DNA of 64,000 bases from NCBI RefSeq assembly GCF_001905125.1, contig NZ_LWLE01000035.1, forward strand, positions 460,140 to 524,139. Reading direction: 5' to 3'. Every line of letters begins with the position of its first letter. Positions within the stretch are counted from its first letter, which is position 1. The position numbers were made by a program, and so were the translations under genes. Shown in pieces: positions 1-9,723 of this stretch. The stretch is from Streptomyces sp. TSRI0281 (GTDB taxonomy: Bacteria; Actinomycetota; Actinomycetes; Streptomycetales; Streptomycetaceae). The notes beneath the pieces were generated by a model, which did not search any database, was not told the DNA's origin, and saw nothing but the letters and a program-made list of their open reading frames with translations.

Positions 1-1
1 G

Positions 2-1510
<1,509 letters not shown>

Positions 1511-1573
1511 TCCCCACGCCGTAGGAACCGCACCACCGGCACCACCCGCACCACCGGTGCCACCCCGAAAGCA

Positions 1574-1611
1574 CCGGGGAGACAGGTCCGCCCCCTGTCT
1601 CCCCGGTTTTT
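1574..1611 (+). terminator. Intrinsic terminator after the chitinase gene
   Basis: A perfect 13-bp stem (1574-1586 with 1594-1606) encloses a 7-nt loop and is followed directly by TTTTT. It lies about 65 bases after the chitinase stop codon and has the form of a classical Rho-independent terminator. Confidence 0.9.
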
Positions 1612-1667
1612 CGCGTGTACGCGTACGGGCGCATGACCTTCCGGCCCCACGCGACGGAACGCGCGGA

Positions 1668-1763
1668 CCTCAGGTCATGTACGTCGGGTTGCCCTCAGGT
1701 CATCTACGTCGGGTTGCCCTCAGGCTGTGTACGTCGGGGCCCTCAGGCTGTGCACGTCGGGCC
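1668..1763 (+). repeat. Four tandem 23-25 bp repeats (CCTCAGG...TACGTCGGG)
   Basis: Four head-to-tail copies occur: 1668-1692, 1693-1717, 1718-1740 and 1741-1763. The first two are 25 bp and differ at one base; the last two are 23 bp and differ at one base. Each starts CCTCAGG and contains ACGTCGGG. A degenerate fifth copy overlaps 1813-1837 and reaches the end of the DUF2550 gene. Together with the terminator they fill the chitinase-DUF2550 intergenic space; I see no gene here. The function is unknown; it could be a recombination product or a repeated RNA or protein target. Confidence 0.85.
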
Positions 1764-1829
1764 CAGGACACGCGTCAAGGCCACAAGCCCCGTTCGCCGG
1801 GGCCCGCAGCTCCTGTACGCCGGTTGCCC

Positions 1830-2276
1830 TCAGGCCACATTCACCCGCTGGCCGGGCGGTGCCGCCTCCAGCCAGGCGAGGAAACCGGTCAGGGCGTCCT
1901 CGCTCATCGCCAGCTCCAGGCGCGTCTCACGGTGGAGACAGCCGAGCACGACGGAATCGGAGAGCAGCGCGAGCTCCTCCTCGCCTTCGGGCAGCCGGCG
2001 GGAGACCACCTCGATCGACGAGCGCTCCAGGGCACGACGGGGGCGGGGCGCGTAGGAGAAGACCCGGAACCAGTCGACCCGGTCGCCGCTGTAGCGCGCG
2101 ACGCCGTACACCCAGCCCTTGCCGGAGGGGTCCGGCTCCTCGGACACGTTCCAGCGCAGACTGCAGTCGAAGGTTCCACCGGAACGCTGGATCAGCCGTC
2201 GGCGCAGACCGAAGACGAACAGACCCACCACGACCAGCACGACGACCAGACCGCCCACCCACAAAGCGAGGACCAT
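1830..2276 (-). CDS. DUF2550 family membrane-anchored protein
   Basis: A 148-residue protein of the actinobacterial DUF2550 family; its biochemical role is not known. It begins with a single hydrophobic segment (about residues 3-22, VLALWVGGLVVVLVVVGLF) followed by RRR, so the C-terminal part should face the cytoplasm. Conserved-looking features are W-N-V-S, the W-F-R-V-F-S-Y segment and a basic RPRR patch. I chose the ATG at 2276 because GAGGAGG sits about 8 bases upstream and the longer frame adds only arginine-rich, non-conserved sequence. It lies downstream of atpC in the same orientation, as in other Streptomyces, but a stem-loop separates the two, so it may have its own transcript. Confidence 0.85.
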   Translation of the reverse strand: MVLALWVGGLVVVLVVVGLFVFGLRRRLIQRSGGTFDCSLRWNVSEEPDPSGKGWVYGVARYSGDRVDWFRVFSYAPRPRRALERSSIEVVSRRLPEGEEELALLSDSVVLGCLHRETRLELAMSEDALTGFLAWLEAAPPGQRVNVA

Positions 2277-2310
2277 CTCACCGACCTCCTCGCATCGTCG
2301 AGTAACGGAT

Positions 2311-2330
2311 ACCGAACCGAACCGAACCGA
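2311..2330. repeat. Four tandem ACCGA pentamers
   Basis: Four perfect copies of the pentamer ACCGA lie 35-55 bases upstream of the DUF2550 start, where the promoter and 5' leader of that gene should be. Too short to interpret further; a slippage-prone repeat that could vary between strains. Confidence 0.7.
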
Positions 2331-2345
2331 ATTGCACCTGCATCG

Positions 2346-2395
2346 CCTCAGCCGCGACACGGTCTGGATAATTCCAGCTCGGGCCGCGGCTGAGG
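2346..2395. other. Inverted repeat at the end of the atp operon
   Basis: An 11-bp perfect inverted repeat (2346-2356 with 2385-2395, CCTCAGCCGCG) encloses a 28-nt region that itself contains CTGGATAATTCCAG, a smaller hairpin. It sits just after the atpC stop codon. In the minus-strand transcript the T-run precedes rather than follows the stem, so it is not a textbook intrinsic terminator; a Rho-assisted 3' end or processing structure for the atp mRNA is the best guess. Confidence 0.5.
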
Positions 2396-2416
2396 AAAAA
2401 ACTTCTTGCGGGGGTG

Positions 2417-2791
2417 CTAGTGCACCGCCACCGCACGCAGTCGCACATCGGCGCGCCGCTCGGCAGCGGCGTCCGTGTCCGACTTCGCGCGCTCCAGCGC
2501 ACGCTCGGCGCGCTGGACATCGATCTCGTCCGCCAGCTCGGCGACTTCCGCCAGCAGCGACAGCTTGTTGTCCGCGAACGAGATGAACCCGCCGTGGACA
2601 GCGACGACGACGGTCTCGCCGGCGCTCGTACGGATCGTCACCGGGCCCGATTCCAGCACACCGAGAAGCGGCTGGTGACCGGGCATGACGCCGATGTCGC
2701 CGGACGTGGTACGCGCGACGACCAGGGTGGCCTCGCCGGACCAGACGCTGCGGTCCGCGGCGACCAGCTCGACATGCAGCTCAGCAGCCAA
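2417..2791 (-). CDS. atpC: ATP synthase F1 epsilon subunit
   Basis: The 124-residue epsilon subunit of the central stalk, which couples rotation to catalysis and can inhibit ATP hydrolysis. The N-terminal beta-sandwich is clear (LHVELVAADRSVWSGEA, GDIGVMPGHQPLLGVL, and FISFADNKLSLLAEVAE), followed by a short alpha-helical C-terminal tail rich in E and R. The start is a TTG at 2791, supported by GAGGAG seven bases upstream and by the family's usual beginning (AAELHVELV). It is the last gene of the atp operon, 109 bases after atpD with a hairpin in the gap. Confidence 0.97.
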   Translation of the reverse strand: MAAELHVELVAADRSVWSGEATLVVARTTSGDIGVMPGHQPLLGVLESGPVTIRTSAGETVVVAVHGGFISFADNKLSLLAEVAELADEIDVQRAERALERAKSDTDAAAERRADVRLRAVAVH

Positions 2792-2810
2792 GGGTGGCTC
2801 CTCGGGTCAC

Positions 2811-2832
2811 CACCCGGCCGTCGAGCCGGGTG
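2811..2832 (-). other. Intercistronic stem-loop between atpD and atpC
   Basis: Perfect 8-bp stem (CACCCGGC / GCCGGGTG) with a 6-nt loop in the atpD-atpC gap, about 20 bases upstream of the atpC start. It may tune the amount of epsilon relative to beta by mRNA processing or attenuation; this is inference from position only. Confidence 0.5.
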
Positions 2833-2900
2833 TTGGGTCAATTCTACGGGGCGTGGTGAGGGGGGCGGGACACACCCACCCCCCTCGGTGAGCCGGAGGC

Positions 2901-4343
2901 TCAGGAGACGCCGAGCTCCTTGGCGTTGGCCTTGAGGTCCTCAATGCCACCGCACATGAAGAACGCCTGCTCCGGGAAGTGGTCGTACTCACCGTCGCAG
3001 ATCGAGTTGAACGCGGCGATCGACTCGTCGAGCGGCACGTCCGAACCGTCCAGGCCGGTGAACTGCTTGGCGGCGTGGGTGTTCTGCGACAGGAAGCGCT
3101 CGACGCGACGGGCACGGTGGACAACGAGCTTGTCCTCCTCGCCCAGCTCGTCGATACCGAGGATCGCGATGATGTCCTGGAGGTCCTTGTACTTCTGCAG
3201 GATTCCCTTGACACGGCTGGCCGTGTCGTAGTGGTCCTGCGCGATGTAGCGCGGGTCCAGGATGCGGGACGTGGAGTCCAGCGGGTCCACGGCCGGGTAG
3301 ATGCCCTTCTCGGAGATCGGACGGGAAAGAACCGTCGTCGCGTCGAGGTGGGCGAACGTGGTGGCCGGGGCCGGGTCGGTCAGGTCGTCCGCGGGGACGT
3401 AGATCGCCTGCATCGAGGTGATCGAGTGACCACGCGTCGAGGTGATGCGCTCCTGGAGCACACCCATCTCGTCGGCCAGGGTCGGCTGGTAACCCACCGC
3501 GGACGGCATACGGCCGAGCAGCGTGGAGACCTCGGAACCGGCCTGCGTGAAGCGGAAGATGTTGTCGATGAAGAGCAGCACGTCCTGCTTCTGCACATCG
3601 CGGAAGTACTCCGCCATGGTCAGGGCGGACAGCGCGACCCGCAGACGGGTGCCCGGCGGCTCGTCCATCTGGCCGAAGACCAGCGCGGTCTTCTCCAGGA
3701 CGCCCGACTCGGTCATCTCGTCGATGAGGTCGTTGCCCTCACGGGTGCGCTCGCCGACACCGGCGAACACCGACACACCGTCGTGCAGCTTCGCCACACG
3801 CATGATCATTTCCTGGATGAGGACCGTCTTGCCGACGCCCGCACCACCGAACAGACCGATCTTGCCGCCCTTGACGTACGGGGTCAGCAGGTCGACGACC
3901 TTCAGGCCGGTCTCGAACATCTCGGTCTTCGACTCGAGCTGGTCGAAGGCCGGGGCCTTGCGGTGGATCGGCCAGCGGTCGGTGATCTGCGCCTCGGCCT
4001 CCGGCTCGTTCAGGATCCGGCCGAGGGTGTTGAACACCTTGCCCTTGGTGATGTCACCGACCGGGACGGTGATGCCCGCGCCCGTGTTGGTCACCGGGGC
4101 CTGGCGGACCAGACCGTCGGTGGGCTGCATCGAGATCGCACGGACCACGCCGTCACCCAGGTGCTGGGCGACTTCGAGGGTCAGCGTCTTGCGAGCGCCC
4201 GCCTCGGCCGGGTCGTCGACCTGGACGTGCAGCGCGTTGTAGATCTCCGGCATCGCGTCGACGGGGAACTCCACGTCGACGACCGGGCCGATGACCCGGG
4301 CGACGCGGCCCGTGGCAGCGGCCGTCTCAACTGTGGTCGTCAT
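2901..4343 (-). CDS. atpD: ATP synthase F1 beta subunit (catalytic)
   Basis: The 480-residue catalytic beta subunit. It carries the P-loop GGAGVGKTVL, the GERTREGNDL segment with the catalytic glutamate region, the VLLFIDNIFRFTQAGSE Walker-B region and the C-terminal DELSEED-like segment (ELGEEDKLVV in this protein). The length is normal for the family. Its ATG overlaps the TAA of the upstream atpG by one base (TAATG), so the two are translationally coupled. Part of the atpIBEFHAGDC operon. Confidence 0.99.
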   Translation of the reverse strand: MTTTVETAAATGRVARVIGPVVDVEFPVDAMPEIYNALHVQVDDPAEAGARKTLTLEVAQHLGDGVVRAISMQPTDGLVRQAPVTNTGAGITVPVGDITKGKVFNTLGRILNEPEAEAQITDRWPIHRKAPAFDQLESKTEMFETGLKVVDLLTPYVKGGKIGLFGGAGVGKTVLIQEMIMRVAKLHDGVSVFAGVGERTREGNDLIDEMTESGVLEKTALVFGQMDEPPGTRLRVALSALTMAEYFRDVQKQDVLLFIDNIFRFTQAGSEVSTLLGRMPSAVGYQPTLADEMGVLQERITSTRGHSITSMQAIYVPADDLTDPAPATTFAHLDATTVLSRPISEKGIYPAVDPLDSTSRILDPRYIAQDHYDTASRVKGILQKYKDLQDIIAILGIDELGEEDKLVVHRARRVERFLSQNTHAAKQFTGLDGSDVPLDESIAAFNSICDGEYDHFPEQAFFMCGGIEDLKANAKELGVS

Positions 4344-5260
4344 TACTTGTCACTCCCCGCGGTCGCGTCGGCCAGAGCACTGGCACCGCCGACGATCTCG
4401 CTGATTTCCTGGGTGATTTCGGCCTGGCGGGCCGCGTTGGCAAGCCGGGAGAGGCTCTTGATGAGATCCCCGGCGTTGTCGGTGGCCGACTTCATCGCGC
4501 GGCGACGGGCAGCGTGCTCGGAAGCGGCGGCCTGCAGCAGCGCGTTGTAGATGCGGCTCTCGACGTAGCGCGGCAGGAGGGCGTCGAGGACGTCCTCCGC
4601 CGACGGCTCGAAGTCGAACAGCGGAAGGATCTCGCCCTTCGTGCTGCTCTCCTCCACGACCGTGTCGAGCGACAGCGGCAGCATCCGGTTGTCCACCGGG
4701 TTCTGCGTCATCATCGACACGAATTCCGTGAAGACGATGTGCAGCTCGTCGACGCCGCCCTCGGCCGTCGGCGCCGTGATGGCCTCGATCAGCGGCGCGG
4801 CGATGTTCTTGGCATCCGAGTACGCAGGGCTGTCGGTGAAGCCGGTCCACGACTCCTCGACCTTGCGCTCGCGGAAGCCGTAGTAGGCGACGCCCTTGCG
4901 GCCGACGATGTAGGTGTCGACCGCCTTGCCCTCAGCCGCGAGCCGCTCCCTCAGCCGCTCCGCCGCCTTGATGGCGTTGGAGGAGTAGCCGCCGGCCAGA
5001 CCGCGGTCGCTCGTGATGAGCAGGACCGCGGCCCGGGCCGGGGCCTCGGCCTCGGTGGTGAGCGGGTGCTTGGTGGTGGAGCCGGTCGCGACCGCGGTCA
5101 CCGCACGGGTGAGCTCGGTCGCGTACGGCATCGACGCCGCCACCTTGCGCTGCGCCTTGACGATGCGCGAGGCGGCGATCATCTCCATCGCCTTGGTGAT
5201 CTTCTTGGTCGCGGTGACGGCTTGGATGCGGCGCTTGTAAACGCGAAGCTGAGCGCCCAT
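4343..5260 (-). CDS. atpG: ATP synthase F1 gamma subunit
   Basis: The 305-residue gamma subunit, the rotating coiled-coil shaft inside the alpha3-beta3 hexamer. N-terminal QLRVYKRRIQAVTATKKITK and C-terminal RLANAARQAEITQEISEIVG form the long antiparallel coiled coil that is typical of the family; the central Rossmann-like part contains LLITSDRGLAGGYSSN. Starts three bases after the atpA stop codon, so coupling is likely. Confidence 0.98.
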   Translation of the reverse strand: MGAQLRVYKRRIQAVTATKKITKAMEMIAASRIVKAQRKVAASMPYATELTRAVTAVATGSTTKHPLTTEAEAPARAAVLLITSDRGLAGGYSSNAIKAAERLRERLAAEGKAVDTYIVGRKGVAYYGFRERKVEESWTGFTDSPAYSDAKNIAAPLIEAITAPTAEGGVDELHIVFTEFVSMMTQNPVDNRMLPLSLDTVVEESSTKGEILPLFDFEPSAEDVLDALLPRYVESRIYNALLQAAASEHAARRRAMKSATDNAGDLIKSLSRLANAARQAEITQEISEIVGGASALADATAGSDK

Positions 5261-5263
5261 CGA

Positions 5264-6835
5264 TCAGCCCTCGCCCAGAAGCTTGCCGTCCGAGGTCTCG
5301 AACTGCTGCTTGAAGGCGGCGATCGCGTCGGCGATCGACTGCAGCGTGTCGTCGGACATCTTGCCGCCCTCGGCGATGCTGGTCAGGAGGTCCTTGCGCT
5401 CACGGCGCAGGTACTCCAGCAGCTCGCTCTCGAAGCGACGGATGTCCTCGACCGGGACGTCGTCCATCTTGCCCGTGGTGCCGGCCCAGACCGAGACGAC
5501 CTGCTCCTCCATCGGGAACGGGGCGTACTGCGGCTGCTTCAGCAGCTCGACCATGCGCTTACCGCGCTCCAGCGACGCCTTGGACGCCGCGTCCAGGTCG
5601 GAACCGAAGGCGGCGAACGCCTCCAGCTCGCGGTACTGGGCGAGGTCCACGCGAAGCCGGCCGGAGACCTGCTTCATGGCCTTGTGCTGGGCGGAGCCAC
5701 CGACTCGGGAGACCGAGATACCGACGTTGAGCGCCGGACGCTGACCCGCGTTGAACAGGTCGGACTCCAGGAAGCACTGGCCGTCGGTGATGGAGATGAC
5801 GTTGGTCGGAATGAACGCCGACACGTCGTTCGCCTTGGTCTCGACGATCGGCAGACCGGTCATCGAACCGGCGCCCATCTCGTCGGAGAGCTTCGCGCAG
5901 CGCTCCAGCAGACGCGAGTGCAGGTAGAAGACGTCGCCCGGGTAGGCCTCACGGCCCGGCGGACGGCGCAGCAGAAGCGACACGGCGCGGTAGGCGTCGG
6001 CCTGCTTCGAAAGGTCGTCGAAGATGATCAGGACGTGCTTGCCCTGGTACATCCAGTGCTGACCGATGGCCGAACCGGTGTACGGCGCCAGGTACTTGAA
6101 GCCGGCCGGGTCGGACGCCGGGGCGGCGACGATGGTCGTGTACTCCAGCGCGCCGGCCTCTTCGAGCGCACCACGCACGGAGGCGATGGTGGAGCCCTTC
6201 TGACCGATGGCGACGTAGATGCAGCGCACCTGCTTGTTCACGTCGCCCGAGCGCCAGTTGTCGCGCTGGTTGATGATCGTGTCGACGGCCAGAGCGGTCT
6301 TGCCGGTCTGACGGTCACCAATGATCAGCTGACGCTGGCCGCGGCCGATCGGCACCATGGCGTCGACGGCCTTGTAGCCGGTCTGCATCGGCTCGTGCAC
6401 CGACTTACGGACCATGACGCCAGGGGCCTGCAGCTCAAGGGCGCGGCGGCTGTCGGTCGCGATCTCGCCGAGACCGTCGATCGGGTTGCCGAGCGGGTCG
6501 ACGACGCGGCCGAGGTATCCCTCGCCGACGCCGACGGAGAGCACCTCACCGGTGCGCTGCACCGGCTGGCCCTCCTCGATACCGCTGAACTCGCCGAGGA
6601 CGATGGCACCGATCTCGCGCTCCTCAAGGTTGAGGGCGAGACCGAGGGTGCCGTCCTCGAACTTCAGCAGCTCGTTCGCCATGGCGGAGGGCAGGCCCTC
6701 CACCTTTGCGATGCCGTCACCGGCAACGCTGACCGTACCGACCTCCTCGCGCGAGGCCGCGTCCGGCTTGTACGACTGGACAAAGTTCTCCAGCGCGTCC
6801 CGGATCTCCTCCGGCCGGATCGTGAGCTCCGCCAT
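5264..6835 (-). CDS. atpA: ATP synthase F1 alpha subunit
   Basis: The 523-residue non-catalytic alpha subunit that binds nucleotide and forms the hexamer with beta. P-loop GDRQTGKTALAVD, the DGIAKVEGLPSAMANELLKF N-terminal barrel, and HVLIIFDDLSKQADAYR with SISVSRVGGSAQHKAMK near the subunit interface (arginine finger region) are all present. I chose the ATG at 6835 (AELTIRPEEI), which is the family N-terminus and has an AAGGAGA site upstream, over an in-frame upstream start that would add 29 unrelated residues. Confidence 0.99.
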   Translation of the reverse strand: MAELTIRPEEIRDALENFVQSYKPDAASREEVGTVSVAGDGIAKVEGLPSAMANELLKFEDGTLGLALNLEEREIGAIVLGEFSGIEEGQPVQRTGEVLSVGVGEGYLGRVVDPLGNPIDGLGEIATDSRRALELQAPGVMVRKSVHEPMQTGYKAVDAMVPIGRGQRQLIIGDRQTGKTALAVDTIINQRDNWRSGDVNKQVRCIYVAIGQKGSTIASVRGALEEAGALEYTTIVAAPASDPAGFKYLAPYTGSAIGQHWMYQGKHVLIIFDDLSKQADAYRAVSLLLRRPPGREAYPGDVFYLHSRLLERCAKLSDEMGAGSMTGLPIVETKANDVSAFIPTNVISITDGQCFLESDLFNAGQRPALNVGISVSRVGGSAQHKAMKQVSGRLRVDLAQYRELEAFAAFGSDLDAASKASLERGKRMVELLKQPQYAPFPMEEQVVSVWAGTTGKMDDVPVEDIRRFESELLEYLRRERKDLLTSIAEGGKMSDDTLQSIADAIAAFKQQFETSDGKLLGEG

Positions 6836-6882
6836 CTGGGTTCCCTGCTCTCCTTGTTGGGCCCGAAGTTTCTTAAGGGGGT

Positions 6883-6937
6883 CTGGGGGCCGACCCCCAG
6901 GAATCTTCTGCAATTTCTGCACGGCCCAACCGGGCCG
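6883..6937 (-). other. Two hairpins in the atpH-atpA gap
   Basis: Two adjacent hairpins lie in the 137-base atpH-atpA space: CTGGGGG/CCCCCAG with a 4-nt loop (6883-6900) and CGGCCC/GGGCCG with a 4-nt loop (6922-6937). They lie 45-100 bases upstream of the atpA start and are plausible mRNA processing or stabilising elements that would raise alpha/beta relative to the Fo genes. Confidence 0.5.
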
Positions 6938-6972
6938 CTGGTCTTGCTTGGTTTTTGTTGCGCTGCGCTGTG

Positions 6973-7788
6973 TCAGCCGGCCATGCGACGGGTCGCCTCG
7001 TCGAGGCGCTCCGCGATGGTGCCGTTGATGACCTCGTCACCGACGCGCACCGAGATCCCGCCGAGGACCGCGGGGTCCACGTCCAGGTTCAGGTGCATCT
7101 GCCGACCGTAGAGCGTGGCGAGTGCGGCGCCGAGGCGCTGCTTCTGCCGGTCGCTCAGCGGTACCGCCGAGGTGACCACGGCGACCATGCGGTCCCGTCG
7201 CTCCGCGGCGAGCCTGGACAGGGAGTCGAGTCCTGCCTCCAGGCTACGTCCCCGGGGCTGGGTCACGAGGCGGGTGACGATGCGCTCGGTCACCGGCTGT
7301 GCCTTGCCGCCGAGCAGGCTGCGCAGCAGCTCGCCCTTGGCGGCGGTGGTGGCCGTACGGCTGGTGAGCGCGGAACGCAGGTCCGTGTCGGAGCCGACGA
7401 TCCGGCCGAACCGGAACAGCTCGTCCTCGACGTCGTCGAGTGCGCCGCTGCGCTGGGCCGCGGTGAGGTCTGCGGTGTTCGCCAGCTCCTCGACCGAGTC
7501 CACCAGTTCGCGGGACTGCGACCAGCGGGAGCGGACCATGCCGGAGATCAGGTCCACGGCTTCGCCGCTCACCTGACCGCTCAGCAGTCGTCCGGCCAGC
7601 TCGGCCTTGCTCTCGCCGCTCTGCGCCGGGTCGGTGAGGACCCGCCGCAGGGAAACCTCGCGGTCGAGCAGCGCGGTGACGGCTGCCAGGTCCTCGGCGA
7701 GCTTCGCCGCGTCGACCGACGTGTTGTCGGTCAGCGCGTCGAGACGCTCACGTGCGGCTGCCAGTGCCTCGCGGCTCGCGCCGTTCAT
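6973..7788 (-). CDS. atpH: ATP synthase F1 delta subunit (long actinobacterial form)
   Basis: A 271-residue delta subunit, the part of the peripheral stalk that sits on top of F1. It is about 90 residues longer than the enterobacterial protein; the conserved delta domain is in the C-terminal two thirds (ending with TSAVPLSDRQKQRLGAALA and DPAVLGGISVRVGDEVINGT), while the N-terminal part (ASREALAAARERLDALTDN) is extra helix seen in actinobacteria. ATGA overlap with the upstream atpF indicates translational coupling. Confidence 0.97.
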   Translation of the reverse strand: MNGASREALAAARERLDALTDNTSVDAAKLAEDLAAVTALLDREVSLRRVLTDPAQSGESKAELAGRLLSGQVSGEAVDLISGMVRSRWSQSRELVDSVEELANTADLTAAQRSGALDDVEDELFRFGRIVGSDTDLRSALTSRTATTAAKGELLRSLLGGKAQPVTERIVTRLVTQPRGRSLEAGLDSLSRLAAERRDRMVAVVTSAVPLSDRQKQRLGAALATLYGRQMHLNLDVDPAVLGGISVRVGDEVINGTIAERLDEATRRMAG

Positions 7789-8327
7789 CGGACAGCCTCG
7801 GCCTTCGCCTCGAGCTCGTCGAGGAACCGGTCCACGGTGCCGCTCTGCCGGGCGTGGTCCTCAAGGGACTCGCCGACGAGCTTGCCGGCCAGGTCGGTGG
7901 CGAGCTTGCCCACGTCCTGGCGCAGCGCGGAAGCCGCGGCCTTGCGGTCGGCCTCGATCTGGGCGTGGCCGGCGGCGATGATCTCTTCGCGCTGCCGCTG
8001 ACCTTCCGCCTTCATCTCCTGGATGATGACGGCACCCTGCTCCTGCGCCTCCTGGCGCATGCGGGCGGCCTCGTGGCGCGCCTCTGCGAGCTGAGCCTTG
8101 TACTGCTCAAGAACGCTCTGCGCCTCGGTCTGGGCCGCATCGGCCTTCTCGATACCGCCTTCGATGGCCTCGCGGCGCTCTTCCAGAACCTTGTTGATGT
8201 TCGGGAGGAGCTTCTTGGCGAGGAAGCCGAAGACGATGGCGAAGGCGATCAGGCCAATGACGATCTCGGGGATCGCCGGGAGCAGAGGGTTCTGAATCTC
8301 CTCTGACGCCAGCTGGTGGGCGATCAC
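7785..8327 (-). CDS. atpF: ATP synthase Fo subunit b
   Basis: The 180-residue b subunit, the membrane-anchored dimeric peripheral stalk. One membrane helix near the N-terminus (about residues 20-40, EIVIGLIAFAIVFGFLAKKL) is followed by a long charged helix full of E, A, R and K with heptad character (REAIEGGIEKADAAQTEAQS). The start is GTG at 8327, with AAAGG seven bases upstream. It precedes atpH with a four-base overlap. Confidence 0.97.
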   Translation of the reverse strand: MIAHQLASEEIQNPLLPAIPEIVIGLIAFAIVFGFLAKKLLPNINKVLEERREAIEGGIEKADAAQTEAQSVLEQYKAQLAEARHEAARMRQEAQEQGAVIIQEMKAEGQRQREEIIAAGHAQIEADRKAAASALRQDVGKLATDLAGKLVGESLEDHARQSGTVDRFLDELEAKAEAVR

Positions 8328-8366
8328 ATCAGTGCCTTTCGTCGAATCGGGCGGGAAATGCCGCGA

Positions 8367-8609
8367 TTAGAACGGGTAAACGAAGGGCATGACGAGGCCG
8401 ATCAGGGCCAGCGCCTCACAGAGCACGAAGCCGAGGATCTGGTTCGACCGGATCAGACCGGCGGCCTCGGGCTGACGGGCCAGCGCCTGCGTACCGTTAC
8501 CGAAGATGATGCCGACGCCGACGCCGGGGCCGATCGCGGCGAGGCCGTAGCCGATGGAACCGAGGTTGCCCGAGATGTTGACGGCGGCGAGGGTCTCAAG
8601 AGCGGACAT
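8367..8609 (-). CDS. atpE: ATP synthase Fo subunit c
   Basis: The 80-residue proton-carrying c subunit that forms the rotor ring. Two hydrophobic helices flank the polar loop ARQPEA; the essential carboxylate is Glu65 in FVLCEALALIG. The start at 8609 gives the usual size; the longer open frame upstream is only an accident of GC-rich sequence overlapping atpB. The gene lies 74 bases after atpB, with GAGAAGGAAG upstream of the start. High expression relative to neighbours is expected because about ten copies are needed per enzyme. Confidence 0.98.
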   Translation of the reverse strand: MSALETLAAVNISGNLGSIGYGLAAIGPGVGVGIIFGNGTQALARQPEAAGLIRSNQILGFVLCEALALIGLVMPFVYPF

Positions 8610-8683
8610 GCCGTTTCTTCCTTCTCTTTCAGAACCGGTGGGGGTTGGCCACCGGACGACTATCAGGGGTGGGGCTGGGCTGG

Positions 8684-9499
8684 TCAGTGGTGCTTGGCGA
8701 GAGCGCCCTGAATGTAGTTGCAGGCCAGGAGTACGAAGACGTAGGCCTGCAGCGCCTGGATGAACAGTTCGAAGGCGGTCATCAGCAGGACCATCACGAA
8801 GGACACACCGGCGTAGGCGATGCCGATGCCGTTCAGCAGGTACCAGCTGGCGATGGTGAAGATCAGCAGCAGCACGTGACCGGCGAACATGTTCGCGAAG
8901 AGTCGCACGGCGTGCGTGAACGGCCGGATCAGCAGGTTCGACATGATCTCGATGAGCATGACGAAGGGAAGTGCCGGGCCGATCGACGGGTCGTAGCCCG
9001 AGATGTTCTTCCAGCCGCCGACGAAGCCGTGCCGCTTGAAGGTCAGGCTGACCCACAGGACGTAGACGATCGCAGCCAGCGCCACCGGGAATCCGATGAC
9101 CGAGACCACCGGGAACTGGGCGAGCGGGATGATCGCCCAGAGGTTCATGATCCAGATGAAGAAGAACAGCGAGACCATGAGGGGCACGTACTTCTTGCCC
9201 TCGCGCTTACCGAGCGACTCGTACACCACACCGGTGCGGATGAAGTCGTAACCCGCCTCGGCCACCATCTGCAGCTTTCCGGGCACCAGCTTCGGCTTGT
9301 TGAAGGCCGCCCAGAAGAAGCCGACGACGACAACGGTGCTCAGGACCGCCAGCAGCATCGGCTTGTTGATGTCGATACCGCCGACGGTGAACATCGGCTC
9401 GAATACAAAGGAGTGCAGGCCAGGAGCCGGGAAGCCGCATCCGTCGAAGATGTGGCAGTCGGTCTCGAAGGCGAGCACCGTCGTCGGGTCAGCACTCAC
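8684..9499 (-). CDS. atpB: ATP synthase Fo subunit a
   Basis: The 271-residue a subunit, the membrane stator with the proton half-channels. Several membrane helices are evident, and the essential arginine is in HAVRLFANMFAGH within the conserved penultimate helix. I place the start at GTG 9499 (V-S-A-D-P) because AAGGAG lies eight bases upstream; a longer frame would begin at 9535 without a comparable site. First of the Fo subunits after atpI. Confidence 0.97.
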   Translation of the reverse strand: MSADPTTVLAFETDCHIFDGCGFPAPGLHSFVFEPMFTVGGIDINKPMLLAVLSTVVVVGFFWAAFNKPKLVPGKLQMVAEAGYDFIRTGVVYESLGKREGKKYVPLMVSLFFFIWIMNLWAIIPLAQFPVVSVIGFPVALAAIVYVLWVSLTFKRHGFVGGWKNISGYDPSIGPALPFVMLIEIMSNLLIRPFTHAVRLFANMFAGHVLLLIFTIASWYLLNGIGIAYAGVSFVMVLLMTAFELFIQALQAYVFVLLACNYIQGALAKHH

Positions 9500-9723
9500 C
9501 GCGGGCTCCTTCAGCGTGGCGCATAGGTACGGCAACCTCGTTGTGTCGGCGCGGCAAGAAGCCGCTGGTCGGCACTGGACTTGGTGTTACGGATGGGGGG
9601 GCGGCTCAGGCACAGAGCCTCGCGATGAAGCAGGCGTCAGCTTGGATGCCCGCGCCCGCAGTGCCGCAGTTGGCACCGGACGATAGCAGGATCGCGTACG
9701 CGCTCTTATCCCGGCCCTACCCT

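Noticed and set aside
1668..1763. CRISPR array
   Set aside because: Repeats are directly adjacent without spacers and vary in length; no cas gene is in the window.
2979..4550. A plus-strand open frame of 523 codons opposite atpD
   Set aside because: Same reason: atpD is on the other strand and the antisense product has no protein-like pattern.
4514..7111. A plus-strand open frame of 865 codons opposite atpG, atpA and atpH
   Set aside because: It is an antisense shadow of GC-rich coding sequence; the translation is R/D/L/V-rich without domains and the minus-strand genes are certain.
8367..9056. A 229-codon reading of atpE
   Set aside because: The extra N-terminal part overlaps atpB in another frame; subunit c is about 80 residues and the ATG at 8609 has the proper start.
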